Part shown: piece after piece, positions 45,436 to 55,029 of the stretch
Numbering within the stretch: the first letter of the stretch is position 1
Layout of the letters: each line of letters begins with the position of its first letter
From: Hymenobacter sp. BT188
Lineage (GTDB): Bacteria; Bacteroidota; Bacteroidia; Cytophagales; Hymenobacteraceae
NCBI RefSeq assembly: GCF_014333585.1
Contig: NZ_JACSCW010000001.1
Span: forward strand, 248,001-312,000
Direction: 5' to 3'
DNA: 64,000 nucleotides
Translations under genes and position numbers: made by a program
The notes under the pieces: model-generated
Told to the model about the DNA's origin: nothing
The model's input: only the letters and a program-made list of their open reading frames with translations
Database searches by the model: none

Positions 45436-45504
45436 AGGATGGAAATAGAGGTCAAAAAACAGGTATTTAGCAAGTAATTAATTGCGTCAATGCAGTTACT
45501 AAAA

Positions 45505-45945
45505 CTACTCTGGCGTAAAATATTTCGCTGTCAGTTGGCTCCTAATTAGTGCTGGGAGAGGCTGGCCAGTTTGCCAATTTAGTAGCAGTTTCTGTTCCCG
45601 TTTTCGACTGAACTGGATGAGGTTGTATATACTAGCCCCCGCAAATCCCCCGCCCGCGCTAGTAACCGCCGTTGTTGCCAGACTGGGTAGCGTGCTTTCG
45701 GTTTTGAGCATCACGGGAAACCATAGTGCTGTAAAGCCCAAGCCAATTACGCCGCCAAGTCGGGAATGCTGGCGTTGCTCCTGAAAAAGCCGACGAATGG
45801 CTAGTACTGTGTCGGCCTGCGCCATTTGGAGCTGGGTAACAATTGCGCCAATAACTGGCGTAGGAATAGCAGTTTGTGCGACGCCGGAAAGCGCCGAAAG
45901 AGACAGTGATACAATAGTTATCCCAGTGAATAAAGTCTGATTCAT
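45505..45945 (-). CDS. Hypothetical membrane-associated protein
   Basis: The product is 146 aa from the ATG at 45943-45945 (MNQTLFTGITIVSLSLSALSGVAQ, a likely signal peptide); the longer frame to 46029 adds 28 unlikely residues. Two hydrophobic segments (LGGVIGLGFTALWFPVML and ATTAVTSAGGGFAGASIYNLI) alternate with basic loops. No family recognised. It lies alone between ThuA and the M61 peptidase gene. Confidence 0.6.
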   Translation of the reverse strand: MNQTLFTGITIVSLSLSALSGVAQTAIPTPVIGAIVTQLQMAQADTVLAIRRLFQEQRQHSRLGGVIGLGFTALWFPVMLKTESTLPSLATTAVTSAGGGFAGASIYNLIQFSRKREQKLLLNWQTGQPLPALIRSQLTAKYFTPE

Positions 45946-46200
45946 AAATAGATTTTTTATGTAGGTATATAGGTGCTTATAAGGCTGAACGCTAGTACTC
46001 TGCAAAAAGGTATAGGGTTCTATATTCAATTCTGAAAAAGGTGAAAACAGCCTAGCAGCAACTGCTTAATGAAGGTTGTTAAGCAGCCTATATACACTTC
46101 CTCAGTTCAAGAATTGAATGCGTCTCGATTTAGGAAAACGTGTCAATAGCTTTCTAGCTACCTTCGCTTGGTTCGTTTCCTTTCTTACTCCACCCAAAGC

Positions 46201-48015
46201 ATGCCTTCATTCTTTCGCACCGCCGCCTTGGCGGCCTTGCTGGCCACGACTGCGCCCGCCCTCCAGGCCCAATCCGTCAAAGAGCTAACCTACACCGTCA
46301 CGATGGACCCGGCAGCCAACAGCAACGAGTTTCAGGTGAAGCTTCAGCTGCCCAAGCTCAAGAAGTCGCAGGACATCTATCAGTTTGCTGCCACCGCGCC
46401 CGGTACCTACCAGGTCATGGACATGGGCCGCTTTGTGAGCAAGTTTGAGGCGTTTGATGCCAAAGGCAAACCATTGGGGGCCAAAAAGTTGTCAACTAAT
46501 CAGTGGCAGCTCGATAATCCCAAGAAAACCCGCGAAATCCGCTACACGATTGCCGAGACCTGGGATACGAAGGTGGAAGAACACCCGATCTATCTTATGT
46601 GCGGCTCGTCGTTGGAAACTGACCACGCCCTGCTCAACGGCCAGACTATTTTGGGCTACCCCGAAGATATGCAAGCCAAGCCTTTGCGCCTTAAGCTGGA
46701 GCATCCAAAGGACTGGAAAGTAGGAACAGTGCTCGTTCCCGATGCGCAAGGCTACTACCGCCTCGACGATTACGACCACGCCGTCGATTCACCCATTTTG
46801 TTGGGTCGCCTTACCGAAGCCAGCACCAAGCTTGGCGACGCCGACGTGGCCCTCTACTGCTACTCCGCCACCGACCAAGTGCAGGCCGAGCCACTACTTG
46901 GCTACATGCAGAAGATGCTGAATGCTGCCCAAAGCTTTCTGGGGGGCAATTTGCCGGTGAAGCGCTACGCTTTCCTTTATCATTTTGCTGATAAGTCGGC
47001 TGGTGCCTGGGAGCACTCATACAGCTCGGAATACGTGCTGCGCGAAACGCCTCTCAATGCTGAGTCGGCCCAAAACGTAGTCGATATTGCTGCCCACGAG
47101 TTTTTTCACATTGTGACGCCGCTGAACATTCACTCTGAAATTATCGAGCAGTTCAACTTTGTGAACCCGACTGGCTCGGAGCACTTGTGGCTGTACGAAG
47201 GCGTCACGGAGTGGGCCTCCCACACCATGCAGCTGCGCGGCGGCCTCGTTTCGCTCGATGACTACCTCGAAACCCTGCACGACAAAGTCGTCTACAACCA
47301 AACCCGCGCCGATACTACCTATAGCCTCAGCAAGCTAGGCCTGAACTCGTTCGGTGATGAGGGACAGAAGCAATACGGCAACATTTACCAACGTGGCGCA
47401 CTTACCGCCACCTTGCTCGACTTGCGCCTGTTGGAGCTAAGTGGCGGCAAGCGTGGCCTACGCGAAGTGTTGCTGGAACTGGCCCAGAAATACGGCCCCA
47501 ATAAGCCCATCAGCGAAAAGAACTTCTTCCAGGATTTTACCCAACTTACTTACCCTGAAATCGGCGACTTCTTCGCCCGCTACATCCAAAAGGCTGAGCC
47601 ACTGCCGTTGCAAGAGTACTTTGCCAAAGTGGGTATCCGCTACGACCGCGCCCTGCGCACCGGCCGCCAGATCGCTACCATCGGTCAGGCATCTTATCAG
47701 GTGCGCGGCGATGAAGTGTATGTGACCGAACCAAGTACTCCACAGAAAGCCGCCGGCATTCGCGCCGGCGACCAAATTGCGGGCGTCGACGGCACGTTCG
47801 TGGACCGCCGCAACTTTGCCTCCGTGTTTGGTAAGGTGCGCGAGCGTACTCCCAATACCGAGTTACCGCTCACTATTCGTCGGGACGGCAAAGAGCAGAT
47901 TGTGCGCGTGCGCCTCGCTGCTACGGATGAAGTGAAGAGCTACGCTTTCGTGCCCAACCCCACTGCCACGCCCGCTCAGCTAGCACTGCGCGAGGCCTGG
48001 ATGAAGAATTTATAA
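46201..48015 (+). CDS. M61 family metallopeptidase with C-terminal PDZ domain
   Basis: The product is 604 aa from the ATG at 46201 (MPSFFRTAALAALLATTAPALQA, signal peptide); an upstream in-frame start at 46168 is less good. An N-terminal beta domain is followed by the zinc motif AAHEFFHIVTPLNIHSE (about residue 298; HExxH) and YEGVTEWASHT with the third-ligand Glu. A PDZ domain lies at about 505-585 (EVYVTEPSTPQKAAGIRAGDQIAGVDG). M61 enzymes are glycyl aminopeptidases, here probably periplasmic. A terminator follows at 48047. Confidence 0.93.
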   Translation: MPSFFRTAALAALLATTAPALQAQSVKELTYTVTMDPAANSNEFQVKLQLPKLKKSQDIYQFAATAPGTYQVMDMGRFVSKFEAFDAKGKPLGAKKLSTNQWQLDNPKKTREIRYTIAETWDTKVEEHPIYLMCGSSLETDHALLNGQTILGYPEDMQAKPLRLKLEHPKDWKVGTVLVPDAQGYYRLDDYDHAVDSPILLGRLTEASTKLGDADVALYCYSATDQVQAEPLLGYMQKMLNAAQSFLGGNLPVKRYAFLYHFADKSAGAWEHSYSSEYVLRETPLNAESAQNVVDIAAHEFFHIVTPLNIHSEIIEQFNFVNPTGSEHLWLYEGVTEWASHTMQLRGGLVSLDDYLETLHDKVVYNQTRADTTYSLSKLGLNSFGDEGQKQYGNIYQRGALTATLLDLRLLELSGGKRGLREVLLELAQKYGPNKPISEKNFFQDFTQLTYPEIGDFFARYIQKAEPLPLQEYFAKVGIRYDRALRTGRQIATIGQASYQVRGDEVYVTEPSTPQKAAGIRAGDQIAGVDGTFVDRRNFASVFGKVRERTPNTELPLTIRRDGKEQIVRVRLAATDEVKSYAFVPNPTATPAQLALREAWMKNL

Positions 48016-48046
48016 GACCTCTTTTTGGTCGGACAAGATGTCAAAA

Positions 48047-48088
48047 CGCTCCAGCTACCACAGCAGCTGGAGCGCTTTGCTTTTTTAA
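48047..48088 (+). terminator. Rho-independent terminator after the M61 gene
   Basis: Arms CGCTCCAGCT (48047-48056) and AGCTGGAGCG (48065-48074), an 8-base loop, followed after a few bases by TTTTTT. Confidence 0.85.
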
Positions 48089-48256
48089 GCGCTTATCATC
48101 TGATAAACAGTACGCGCTACATCAGACTAACGACTAAATGCCGTAATAATGCGCATTGGGCTGAATGAGTAGCGTATTATGTGTGTTCATCGTATTCAGT
48201 ACATCAGCAATAGGTGAAAGGCGGAATGCTCCGGCTGACCGTTATAACGAATAGAT

Positions 48257-49855
48257 ATGTCCTTAAACACGCAGCAATTAGATCAAGCCGATTTTCAGAA
48301 CTCCTTTGTGGAGGAACTGCGCGGTGAAGCATCTCGCAATAAAAACCCGCGTCAAGTACCTGGCTACCACTACTCGCGCATTGAGCCCACACCCGTCCGC
48401 GACCCGCATCTGCTAGCCTGGTCCGATGATCTGGGGGGCTTTTTAGGCATCGCCCGCCCAGATGAGCGCGGACCTGCCGTGGACGCCTTAGCCGGCAACC
48501 TCATCACGGATAGCATGAAGCCATTTGCGGCCCGTTACGGCGGACACCAGTTTGGCCACTGGGCAGGTCAGCTTGGCGACGGGCGCGCCATTTCCTTAGG
48601 CGAGCTCAAGGCCACCGACGGTTCTACCTGGGAAATACAGTTGAAAGGGGCCGGCCCCACGCCGTATTCCCGCCGCGCCGATGGCCGCGCGGTGCTGCGC
48701 TCCTCTTTGCGGGAGTTCCTGTGCAGCGAAGCCATGTACTACCTCGGCGTGCCTACCACGCGGGCGCTCAGTTTGGTAGGGACCGGCGATACGGTGGTGC
48801 GCGATATGTTCTACAACGGCAATCCGCAGGACGAGCCGGGCGCCGTGGTGGCGCGCGTGGCGCCTACGTTTATTCGCTTTGGCAACTTCCAAATGATGGC
48901 CGTGGCCGGCGAGATGGACAACCTGCGCGCCCTCGCCGATTATGTAATTCAACATTTCTATCCCGAGTTGGGCGCACCTTCGCCAGAAGTGTATATGCGC
49001 TGGTTTGAGGAAGTATGTCGGCGTACGGCAGTCATGATAGCACACTGGATGTCAGTGGGCTTCGTGCACGGAGTAATGAACACCGATAATATGTCCATTC
49101 TCGGTCTCACCATCGACTACGGCCCCTATGGCTGGTTGGAGCCGTATGACCTTGATTGGACGCCCAACACCACGGATTTTAGTAGTCGCCGCTATGCCTT
49201 CGGCCAGCAGCCCCAGGTGGCGCTTTGGAATCTGTACCAATTGGCGCGGGCCATTGTGCCGCTGGTAAAAGAGCCAGAAGCACTGCGCGCAAGCCTCGAT
49301 CAGTACACGAAGACTTTGGCCGAAACCCAACATACTATGATGCTGCGCAAGCTGGGTCTTACGAATCAAGCGTCGGATGATCATGCCTTAATTGAAAGTT
49401 TGCACGAAGCCCTCACCGAGTCGCAAGTGGACATGACGACATTCTTCCGCCGTCTTTCGCAGGCTGCTCCTGCTTTGATTTCAAGCCCGGAAAACCAAGC
49501 AGCTTTGTTCCAAGAGATACTCCAGGCTGCATCGTACAGCACGTCACCCGAAGGAGAGCAACTGTTGACTCAATGGTTGCAGCGTTATGCCGACCGGCTC
49601 CGGCAAGAGCCTGCCGATCCGGAGGCTATTCGCGAAAGCATGCTCAGTGCTAATCCGAAGTACGTGTTGCGTAACTACCTCGCGCAGCAAGCCATCGAAG
49701 CCGCCGAAACCGGTGACTTATCAGTTCTGAGTCGACTGATGGAAGTGCTTAAAACACCGTTTGCCGAGCAGCCGGAGCACGATGAGCTAGCCGCCAAACG
49801 CCCCGACTGGGCAAGGACCAAGGCTGGGTGCGCAACTCTGTCGTGCAGCTCTTAG
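48257..49855 (+). CDS. selO: SelO (YdiU) family protein adenylyltransferase
   Basis: The 532-aa product follows the SelO pattern: RYGGHQFGHWAGQLGDGRAI, IQLKGAGPTPYSRRADGRAVLRSS, LREFLCSEAMYYLGVPTTRA, and a kinase-like core with GVMNTDNMSILGLTIDYGPY. The C-terminal tail ends KRPDWARTKAGCATLSCSS, the conserved Cys-containing tail of the family. SelO transfers AMP to Ser/Thr/Tyr of target proteins and is tied to redox stress in other bacteria. The E. coli enzyme is similar in length, and both termini look complete. Confidence 0.95.
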   Translation: MSLNTQQLDQADFQNSFVEELRGEASRNKNPRQVPGYHYSRIEPTPVRDPHLLAWSDDLGGFLGIARPDERGPAVDALAGNLITDSMKPFAARYGGHQFGHWAGQLGDGRAISLGELKATDGSTWEIQLKGAGPTPYSRRADGRAVLRSSLREFLCSEAMYYLGVPTTRALSLVGTGDTVVRDMFYNGNPQDEPGAVVARVAPTFIRFGNFQMMAVAGEMDNLRALADYVIQHFYPELGAPSPEVYMRWFEEVCRRTAVMIAHWMSVGFVHGVMNTDNMSILGLTIDYGPYGWLEPYDLDWTPNTTDFSSRRYAFGQQPQVALWNLYQLARAIVPLVKEPEALRASLDQYTKTLAETQHTMMLRKLGLTNQASDDHALIESLHEALTESQVDMTTFFRRLSQAAPALISSPENQAALFQEILQAASYSTSPEGEQLLTQWLQRYADRLRQEPADPEAIRESMLSANPKYVLRNYLAQQAIEAAETGDLSVLSRLMEVLKTPFAEQPEHDELAAKRPDWARTKAGCATLSCSS

Positions 49856-49873
49856 GAAAAGCTTAGCCAAGAC

Positions 49874-49930
49874 ACAAAGCGCGCTGATGGAAGTTACCTT
49901 TGCTGGGTAGCCTCCGTCAGCGCGCTTTGT
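49874..49930. terminator. Long perfect hairpin after selO
   Basis: Arms at 49874-49887 (ACAAAGCGCGCTGA) and 49917-49930 (complement) are 14 bp with a 29-base loop. No clear T run follows. It lies between the stop of selO and the ATG at 49943, so it may act as a terminator or as a repeat. Confidence 0.6.
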
Positions 49931-49942
49931 GCTGCTTACTGC

Positions 49943-52900
49943 ATGTTAAAATCTGAGGAATCGCATTTGCTATCGACGGCCGGGCCGCATCCGCACAAGT
50001 ATGTGCTGCCGGCTATAACTGTAGCTGAGCTGACGAGTACAATTGTTGGGCTGCATTGCGTGGGCTTACCACCCACGGATAGCCGCATGTTGGCAGCTAT
50101 TCAGCCCGAAGCACTGGTGCTGGATAGTGGCACGTTTACCAGCGTAGCGCACGCGGCCAGCGAGTTGCGCTTCCCGACGGTAGTGGTGCAGCAAACCGGC
50201 CCAGATTTAGTAGTGTCTTGCGCCTGTACTATTCCAAAAACAAGCTTGTGCGAGCATCAGGCGCTGGTGCTGCTTAGTATTGTGCAGCGCAAAGAGCTTC
50301 GCCTATTCTTCGACAAACCCGCCCGCCACACCTTCCTGCGCACCCAGGCCCGCGACTATGGCCTAGAGCAGGCGGATGATCTTGATGCTCATTTCGAGTT
50401 GATCTACAGCCGTCCAGCGTTAGTTGCCGCAGTGCCACGGCGACCTGATCTATATGCCGTTACGGCTGCTACCAAGCAGGAATTGATAACGCAGCTGCTC
50501 CCTGTCAAACGTGGGCCGGCGGCAGATTTGCCCCCCAGCCAACAGTTGCTGGTATTGAGCAAGCACCGCTTCTACGGACACCTGACTATCTACTTGGCGG
50601 AAGCGGCAATGACGGCCACGGGCAAAGTCAAAAACCCGGTAAATGTCATCAACCCGCTGGATGGCATCTGGCAGCTTCAGCACCCCGACGAGGTTAAGTT
50701 TTACACCGCCATTTCTCACTTTCAGCGCAACTACGAAGACACCCGTACAAGTGCCGCCATCAGTGCATTGCGGGCGGTGGTGCAGAACCCCGCTGGCCTG
50801 CCAGTGTATGCGCACAACACGAGCGTGTCCGACAATATCACGGCCCAGTCTGTTACGCCGGTGAAGCTCCGGCACACCAAGCTGGACTTGCGCATACTGG
50901 TGGAGCAGCAGGGGGATTATTACCAAGTTAGTGGCAAGCTGTGGCTCCACGATCAGCCCTTCGATCTGAAAGGCCTTTCGATTCAGTACGAGTATTTTGT
51001 AGCCGTGCATGGGGCTTTGTACTTACTTGATGACCTAGATGTATGGCGGGTGGTGGAGTTTTTTCAAAAGCGCAACAACACCCTGCTCATTCACCAATCG
51101 AAGTTCGGTGAGTTTCAGCGTGACGTACTGGCTAACTTGGAAAACCGTCTGCACATCACCTACGGCTATATGCGGCCCGCTACGTCGAAGCAGTTGGCGG
51201 AGAGTGGTTTCAATGAAAGTCCTGAGCTACTGCTTTATCTATCAGATGCTGGGGGACACGTGGAACTGCTGCCCGTGATGCGCTATGGTCCCACGGAAGT
51301 GTCTATCCTGTCGCGGCGGCAGTTGTATGCTACTGATGAGCTGGGCCGAGCCTTTGTGCTAGCGCGGGATGCTGCGGCGGAAAATAGCTACTTGGCGGCT
51401 TTGCTGCGCCATTATCCAGATTTTCAGGAGCAGGTAAATCAGGAAAGTCTGTACGTGCCGAAAAGCCAGTTTTTGCAGGAGGAGTGGTTTCTGGATGCTT
51501 TTGAGGATTGGCGCAGCTTAGGCGTCACCATTCTGGGCTTTAATCAGCTTAAGAGCAACACATACAACCCCAACAAAGCCCACGTAACCGTGCGCGTGAC
51601 GGGCGAGAATAATTGGTTTGATACCGTGCTGCGGGTGCGCTTTGGCAAGCAAGAGGCGTCTATGCGCAATCTGCACAAAGCCATTCGCAACAAGAGCCGC
51701 TACGTGCAGCTCGACGATGGTACCCGCGGTATTTTGCCCCAGGAATGGGTCGAGAAGTTTGCGAGCTATTTCGCGGCGGGCGAGGTGGTTGAGGACCATA
51801 TTCGGACGCCCAGCATCAGCTTCGCTACTCTCGAAGAATTGTATGAGCCGGAAGCGCTGCTTCCCAACGCTCAAAACCAATTAGCGCGCTACAAAGCTGC
51901 CGTGGCCGATTTTGCCGGTATAAAGCCCGTGAATTTGCCCCCCGACCTGCGCGCTACCCTGCGCGACTATCAGCACCAAGGTCTGAACTGGCTGAACTTC
52001 CTGGATACCTTCAACTTCGGTGGCTGCCTGGCCGATGATATGGGCTTGGGTAAAACTCTGCAGGTGCTGGCCTTTATCCTGCTGCAACGCGAAAAAAGCC
52101 CCCCAGGCGCTAACCTGGTTGTGGTGCCTACTTCGCTGGTGTTCAACTGGCTGGCGGAGATAGAAAAGTTTGCACCTACGCTGCGTGTCCACGTCCTGCA
52201 CGGCGCCGACCGTGGCCTGCACACCCGCGAGTTTGACGGCTCCGATATTGTGCTGACGACCTACAATACCGTGGTGTCGGATATTCGTTGGCTGAAGGAC
52301 TACCGCTTCAACTACGTGTTTCTGGATGAAGCTCAGGCCATCAAAAACCCGGATTCGCAGCGCTACCGGGCTGCTTGTTTGCTGCAGGCCCGCAACCGCG
52401 TGGTAATTACGGGTACGCCCGTTGAGAACAATACCTATGATCTGTACGGGCAATTGTCCTTCGCTTGTCCTGGCCTGCTGGGTAGTCGGCAGCACTTCCA
52501 GGACTTGTATGCGGCGCCCATTGATAAGTTTAAGGACGCGAAGCGGGCGCGGGCGCTCCAACGCAAAATCAACCCGTTTGTGCTGCGCCGCACCAAGACC
52601 CAGGTAGCTGCCGAACTGCCCGACAAAACGGAAATGGTGCTCTACTGCGAAATGGGCGCCGAGCAGCGCCGGGTGTACGAGGCCTGCAAGCAGGAGTACC
52701 GGGCGAAGCTGATGGGCTTGCACGAAGAAACACCCCGCAAAAGCAGCCTCCACATCTTACAGGGCCTAACCAAGCTGCGCCAGATATGTAATGCGCCGGC
52801 CTTGCTGCGCGAGCAGGAGTATTACGGCTCAGCCTCAGCCAAATTGGAGGCGTTGGTGGAAGAAATCAGCACAAAAGCCCCCCAGCACAAAATCCTGATC

Positions 52901-53338
52901 TTCTCGCAGTTTGTGGGCATGCTCAACCTGATCCGGCGTGAACTCGACCAACGCGATATTCCCTACCAATACCTCACCGGCCAAACCCGCAATCGTGCCG
53001 CGGCTGTCACATCTTTCCAAGAAGACGAAACCGTACGCGTATTCCTCATTAGCCTGAAAGCTGGCGGCACGGGGCTAAATCTGACCGAAGCCGACTACGT
53101 CTACCTCGTGGACCCGTGGTGGAACCCGGCCGTGGAAAACCAAGCCATCGACCGCAGCCACCGTATCGGCCAAAATAAAAAAGTGGTGGCCGTTCGCCTC
53201 ATCTGCCCCGATACCATTGAGGAGAAAATCATGAAGCTGCAGGATGGCAAGCGGGAATTGGCCTACGAGCTAATTAAGACCGACACGGCGCTGGTGAAAT
53301 CCTTGACAAAACAGGAGCTGCTAGAGCTATTTAGTTGA
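49943..53338 (+). CDS. SNF2/RapA-family DEAD/H-box helicase with SWIM-like zinc finger
   Basis: The 1131-aa product has a SWIM-like cluster near the N-terminus (VVSCACTIPKTSLCEH; CxC...CxH), a central region without known motif, and a SNF2 ATPase core. Core motifs are GGCLADDMGLGKTLQVLAFIL (Walker A, about residue 695), LDEAQAIKNPDSQR (DEAQ box, about 793), VITGTPVENN, then the helicase C domain (VFLISLKAGGTGLNLTEADYVYLVDPWWNPAVENQAIDRSHRIGQ). Such enzymes translocate on DNA and remodel protein-DNA complexes, or release RNA polymerase. No methylase or nuclease genes are adjacent, so I see no defence island. Preceded by a hairpin. Confidence 0.93.
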   Translation: MLKSEESHLLSTAGPHPHKYVLPAITVAELTSTIVGLHCVGLPPTDSRMLAAIQPEALVLDSGTFTSVAHAASELRFPTVVVQQTGPDLVVSCACTIPKTSLCEHQALVLLSIVQRKELRLFFDKPARHTFLRTQARDYGLEQADDLDAHFELIYSRPALVAAVPRRPDLYAVTAATKQELITQLLPVKRGPAADLPPSQQLLVLSKHRFYGHLTIYLAEAAMTATGKVKNPVNVINPLDGIWQLQHPDEVKFYTAISHFQRNYEDTRTSAAISALRAVVQNPAGLPVYAHNTSVSDNITAQSVTPVKLRHTKLDLRILVEQQGDYYQVSGKLWLHDQPFDLKGLSIQYEYFVAVHGALYLLDDLDVWRVVEFFQKRNNTLLIHQSKFGEFQRDVLANLENRLHITYGYMRPATSKQLAESGFNESPELLLYLSDAGGHVELLPVMRYGPTEVSILSRRQLYATDELGRAFVLARDAAAENSYLAALLRHYPDFQEQVNQESLYVPKSQFLQEEWFLDAFEDWRSLGVTILGFNQLKSNTYNPNKAHVTVRVTGENNWFDTVLRVRFGKQEASMRNLHKAIRNKSRYVQLDDGTRGILPQEWVEKFASYFAAGEVVEDHIRTPSISFATLEELYEPEALLPNAQNQLARYKAAVADFAGIKPVNLPPDLRATLRDYQHQGLNWLNFLDTFNFGGCLADDMGLGKTLQVLAFILLQREKSPPGANLVVVPTSLVFNWLAEIEKFAPTLRVHVLHGADRGLHTREFDGSDIVLTTYNTVVSDIRWLKDYRFNYVFLDEAQAIKNPDSQRYRAACLLQARNRVVITGTPVENNTYDLYGQLSFACPGLLGSRQHFQDLYAAPIDKFKDAKRARALQRKINPFVLRRTKTQVAAELPDKTEMVLYCEMGAEQRRVYEACKQEYRAKLMGLHEETPRKSSLHILQGLTKLRQICNAPALLREQEYYGSASAKLEALVEEISTKAPQHKILIFSQFVGMLNLIRRELDQRDIPYQYLTGQTRNRAAAVTSFQEDETVRVFLISLKAGGTGLNLTEADYVYLVDPWWNPAVENQAIDRSHRIGQNKKVVAVRLICPDTIEEKIMKLQDGKRELAYELIKTDTALVKSLTKQELLELFS

Positions 53339-53351
53339 GTTACTCACTAGG

Positions 53352-53391
53352 CACTAGAACGTCATGCAGCGCGAAGCATGACGTTCTAGTG
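53352..53391. repeat. Short palindrome, deleted family A repeat
   Basis: Arms of 16 bp (53352-53367, 53376-53391) with an 8-base loop AGCGCGAA. Arms keep only AACGTCATGC of the family; interior lost. Downstream of the SNF2 gene. Confidence 0.85.
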
Positions 53392-53428
53392 GTTGTATAG
53401 CACTTGATTTAACAGCTTGTAAATAGCT

Positions 53429-54703
53429 CTATTTTGCCTTCACATAAAACGGAATATTAGCCGTTGCTACATTATCGTGCCCATCATAGGCGTACACGAA
53501 TAAGCGGTAGGCGCCTTCCTTTGTGGGGGCGGTGAGCTTGGTTTGGCCTTTTGCGCCAGTCGGGATCAAGCCGGGAATGGCCACGGGGCGACTTTCCCGG
53601 TCGCCGCCGGATTTGAGGTCGGTGCTTTCGGGCAGCAGCTCGTAGCGGTAAGTGAGCGGGTCTTTGTTGGGGTCGGTGACGGTAGCCGCGACGGGGTAGC
53701 TTTGGCCAGCTTGCAGGTAAATATTGTCAGTAGATTTCTTCCCGTCTAGTACAAAGCCCCCCAGGTGCGGCGCCCGATTCTGGGGCCACTTGCCGCTCCA
53801 CAGATACTGCATAACATCCACCACTTCCGACTCCTTGCCGTCCTCGGTAAATATGCCGTACCAGGTGGGCGTGCGCTCCTGCTTTTGGCCCCACAAAAAC
53901 ACGTAGGTGCCTAGGCACTGCGTTTTGTCCTTAGCAATAGAGGCCTCATAGCGGCTCTGGTACACGGCTGCCTTCTGGCTGCTGGTTTCTTCTACTGAAG
54001 CTTTCCAGGGCGTAACTGGGCTTTCCCAGTGGCCGGTGGGGCCCCACTCAGCCACCACGTAAGGGCCAGTCCAGCCGGTGGTGCGCACCTGCTGCGGAAT
54101 GGCGGCTAGGCCAGCGTAGGTATTAATGCTGAGAATATCCACGGCCGGGCACTTGGCCTTGATATAGTCGACTTCCTTCTGGTTGAGACCGGCCAACACG
54201 GTGCTGGTGGGGTGGTTGGGGTCTACTTCGTGAATCATTTGGGCAATCTGCTGCACGGCATCCCAGACCTTTGGGTTGGTGTACTCCAGGTTCAACTCAT
54301 TGCCGATGCCCCAGAATAGCACCGCCGGATTGTCCTTATACTTCACCACCTCGGCGCGCAGCTTCTGCAGCTGTTCGGCCACGGCCTGCGGGTTGTTGTA
54401 GTCGAAGCCGTGCCGCTCGCGGGCCACATCGAGTCCCAGCATAACAGTGAGACCGTTTTTGTTGGCATCGGCCAGTACCTTATCTGCGTCATTGGTGCTC
54501 CAGGTGCGAATGGAATTGCCGCCGTAGGCCTTGATGCGCTCCGGAAATTGCCCCCCACCAGCTCCATTTATAAAGTAAGGTTTCCCCCCGCGCAGCAGCT
54601 CGTAGCGGCCATTGGCTTGTTTCACCTCAACCTTTATGGGGGTAGTCTGAGCGTAGGCCGCGGTGGTGAGTACGAGCAGAGAAAGATAAAGGGGGAGCTT
54701 CAT
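53429..54703 (-). CDS. Secreted glycoside hydrolase, TIM-barrel GH-A clan (GH2-like)
   Basis: The 424-aa product has a signal peptide (LYLSLLVLTTAAYAQ). The barrel includes the acid/base Glu in FWGIGNELNLEY (about residue 135) and the nucleophile Glu in YVVAEWGPTGHW (about 221). It then has a C-terminal beta-domain (about 310-424, LQAGQSYPVAATVTDPNKDPLTYRYE) resembling a carbohydrate-binding or Ig-like module. Annotated glycoside hydrolase family 2-like in Bacteroidota, but the exact family and linkage specificity are not clear from motifs. A repeat region and the EEP hydrolase lie beyond; no SusCD nearby. Confidence 0.85.
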   Translation of the reverse strand: MKLPLYLSLLVLTTAAYAQTTPIKVEVKQANGRYELLRGGKPYFINGAGGGQFPERIKAYGGNSIRTWSTNDADKVLADANKNGLTVMLGLDVARERHGFDYNNPQAVAEQLQKLRAEVVKYKDNPAVLFWGIGNELNLEYTNPKVWDAVQQIAQMIHEVDPNHPTSTVLAGLNQKEVDYIKAKCPAVDILSINTYAGLAAIPQQVRTTGWTGPYVVAEWGPTGHWESPVTPWKASVEETSSQKAAVYQSRYEASIAKDKTQCLGTYVFLWGQKQERTPTWYGIFTEDGKESEVVDVMQYLWSGKWPQNRAPHLGGFVLDGKKSTDNIYLQAGQSYPVAATVTDPNKDPLTYRYELLPESTDLKSGGDRESRPVAIPGLIPTGAKGQTKLTAPTKEGAYRLFVYAYDGHDNVATANIPFYVKAK

Positions 54704-54734
54704 AGAGTTCTGGAGGCTTTTTGGGTTAGGTTAG

Positions 54735-54922
54735 AACTAGTGCGAGTTTAGCGTAGCGTAACTCGCACTGGTTTTGTTGTGAGGCAGCGCCTCACCTGTT
54801 CGAACGACTGGCGTTGAATTCACGATGGTGCGATTCTGATTTGCCGCTCTGCGGCAGTGTAGTTACAACCTCCATTAGATGATTCGTCACGAGTTACGCT
54901 GCGCTAAACCCGCGCCAGTGGG
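54735..54922. repeat. Long dispersed repeat, family C
   Basis: Arms carry TTTAGCGTAGCGTAACTCG (left) and the near-complement CGAGTTACGCTGCGCTAAA (right, near 54892). A middle part (GGTTTTGTTGTGAGGCAGCG) is shared with 55971-56096. This copy has an extra internal segment of about 60 bases (54815-54880). Confidence 0.85.
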
Positions 54923-55029
54923 ACCAGTGGGGGGCAATTAGTCTAAGAAACATTGACATATCAACCTCTATCTCTACCCATGATTGCTCCTTTAATTAGG
55001 ACAAGTTGGTTTCCTGAAAAGGTAAAAGC

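Noticed and set aside
49943..53338. SNF2 helicase as part of a DISARM or other defence island
   Set aside because: No methylase, nuclease, DUF1998 or other defence partner is adjacent; a solitary RapA-like role is more likely.
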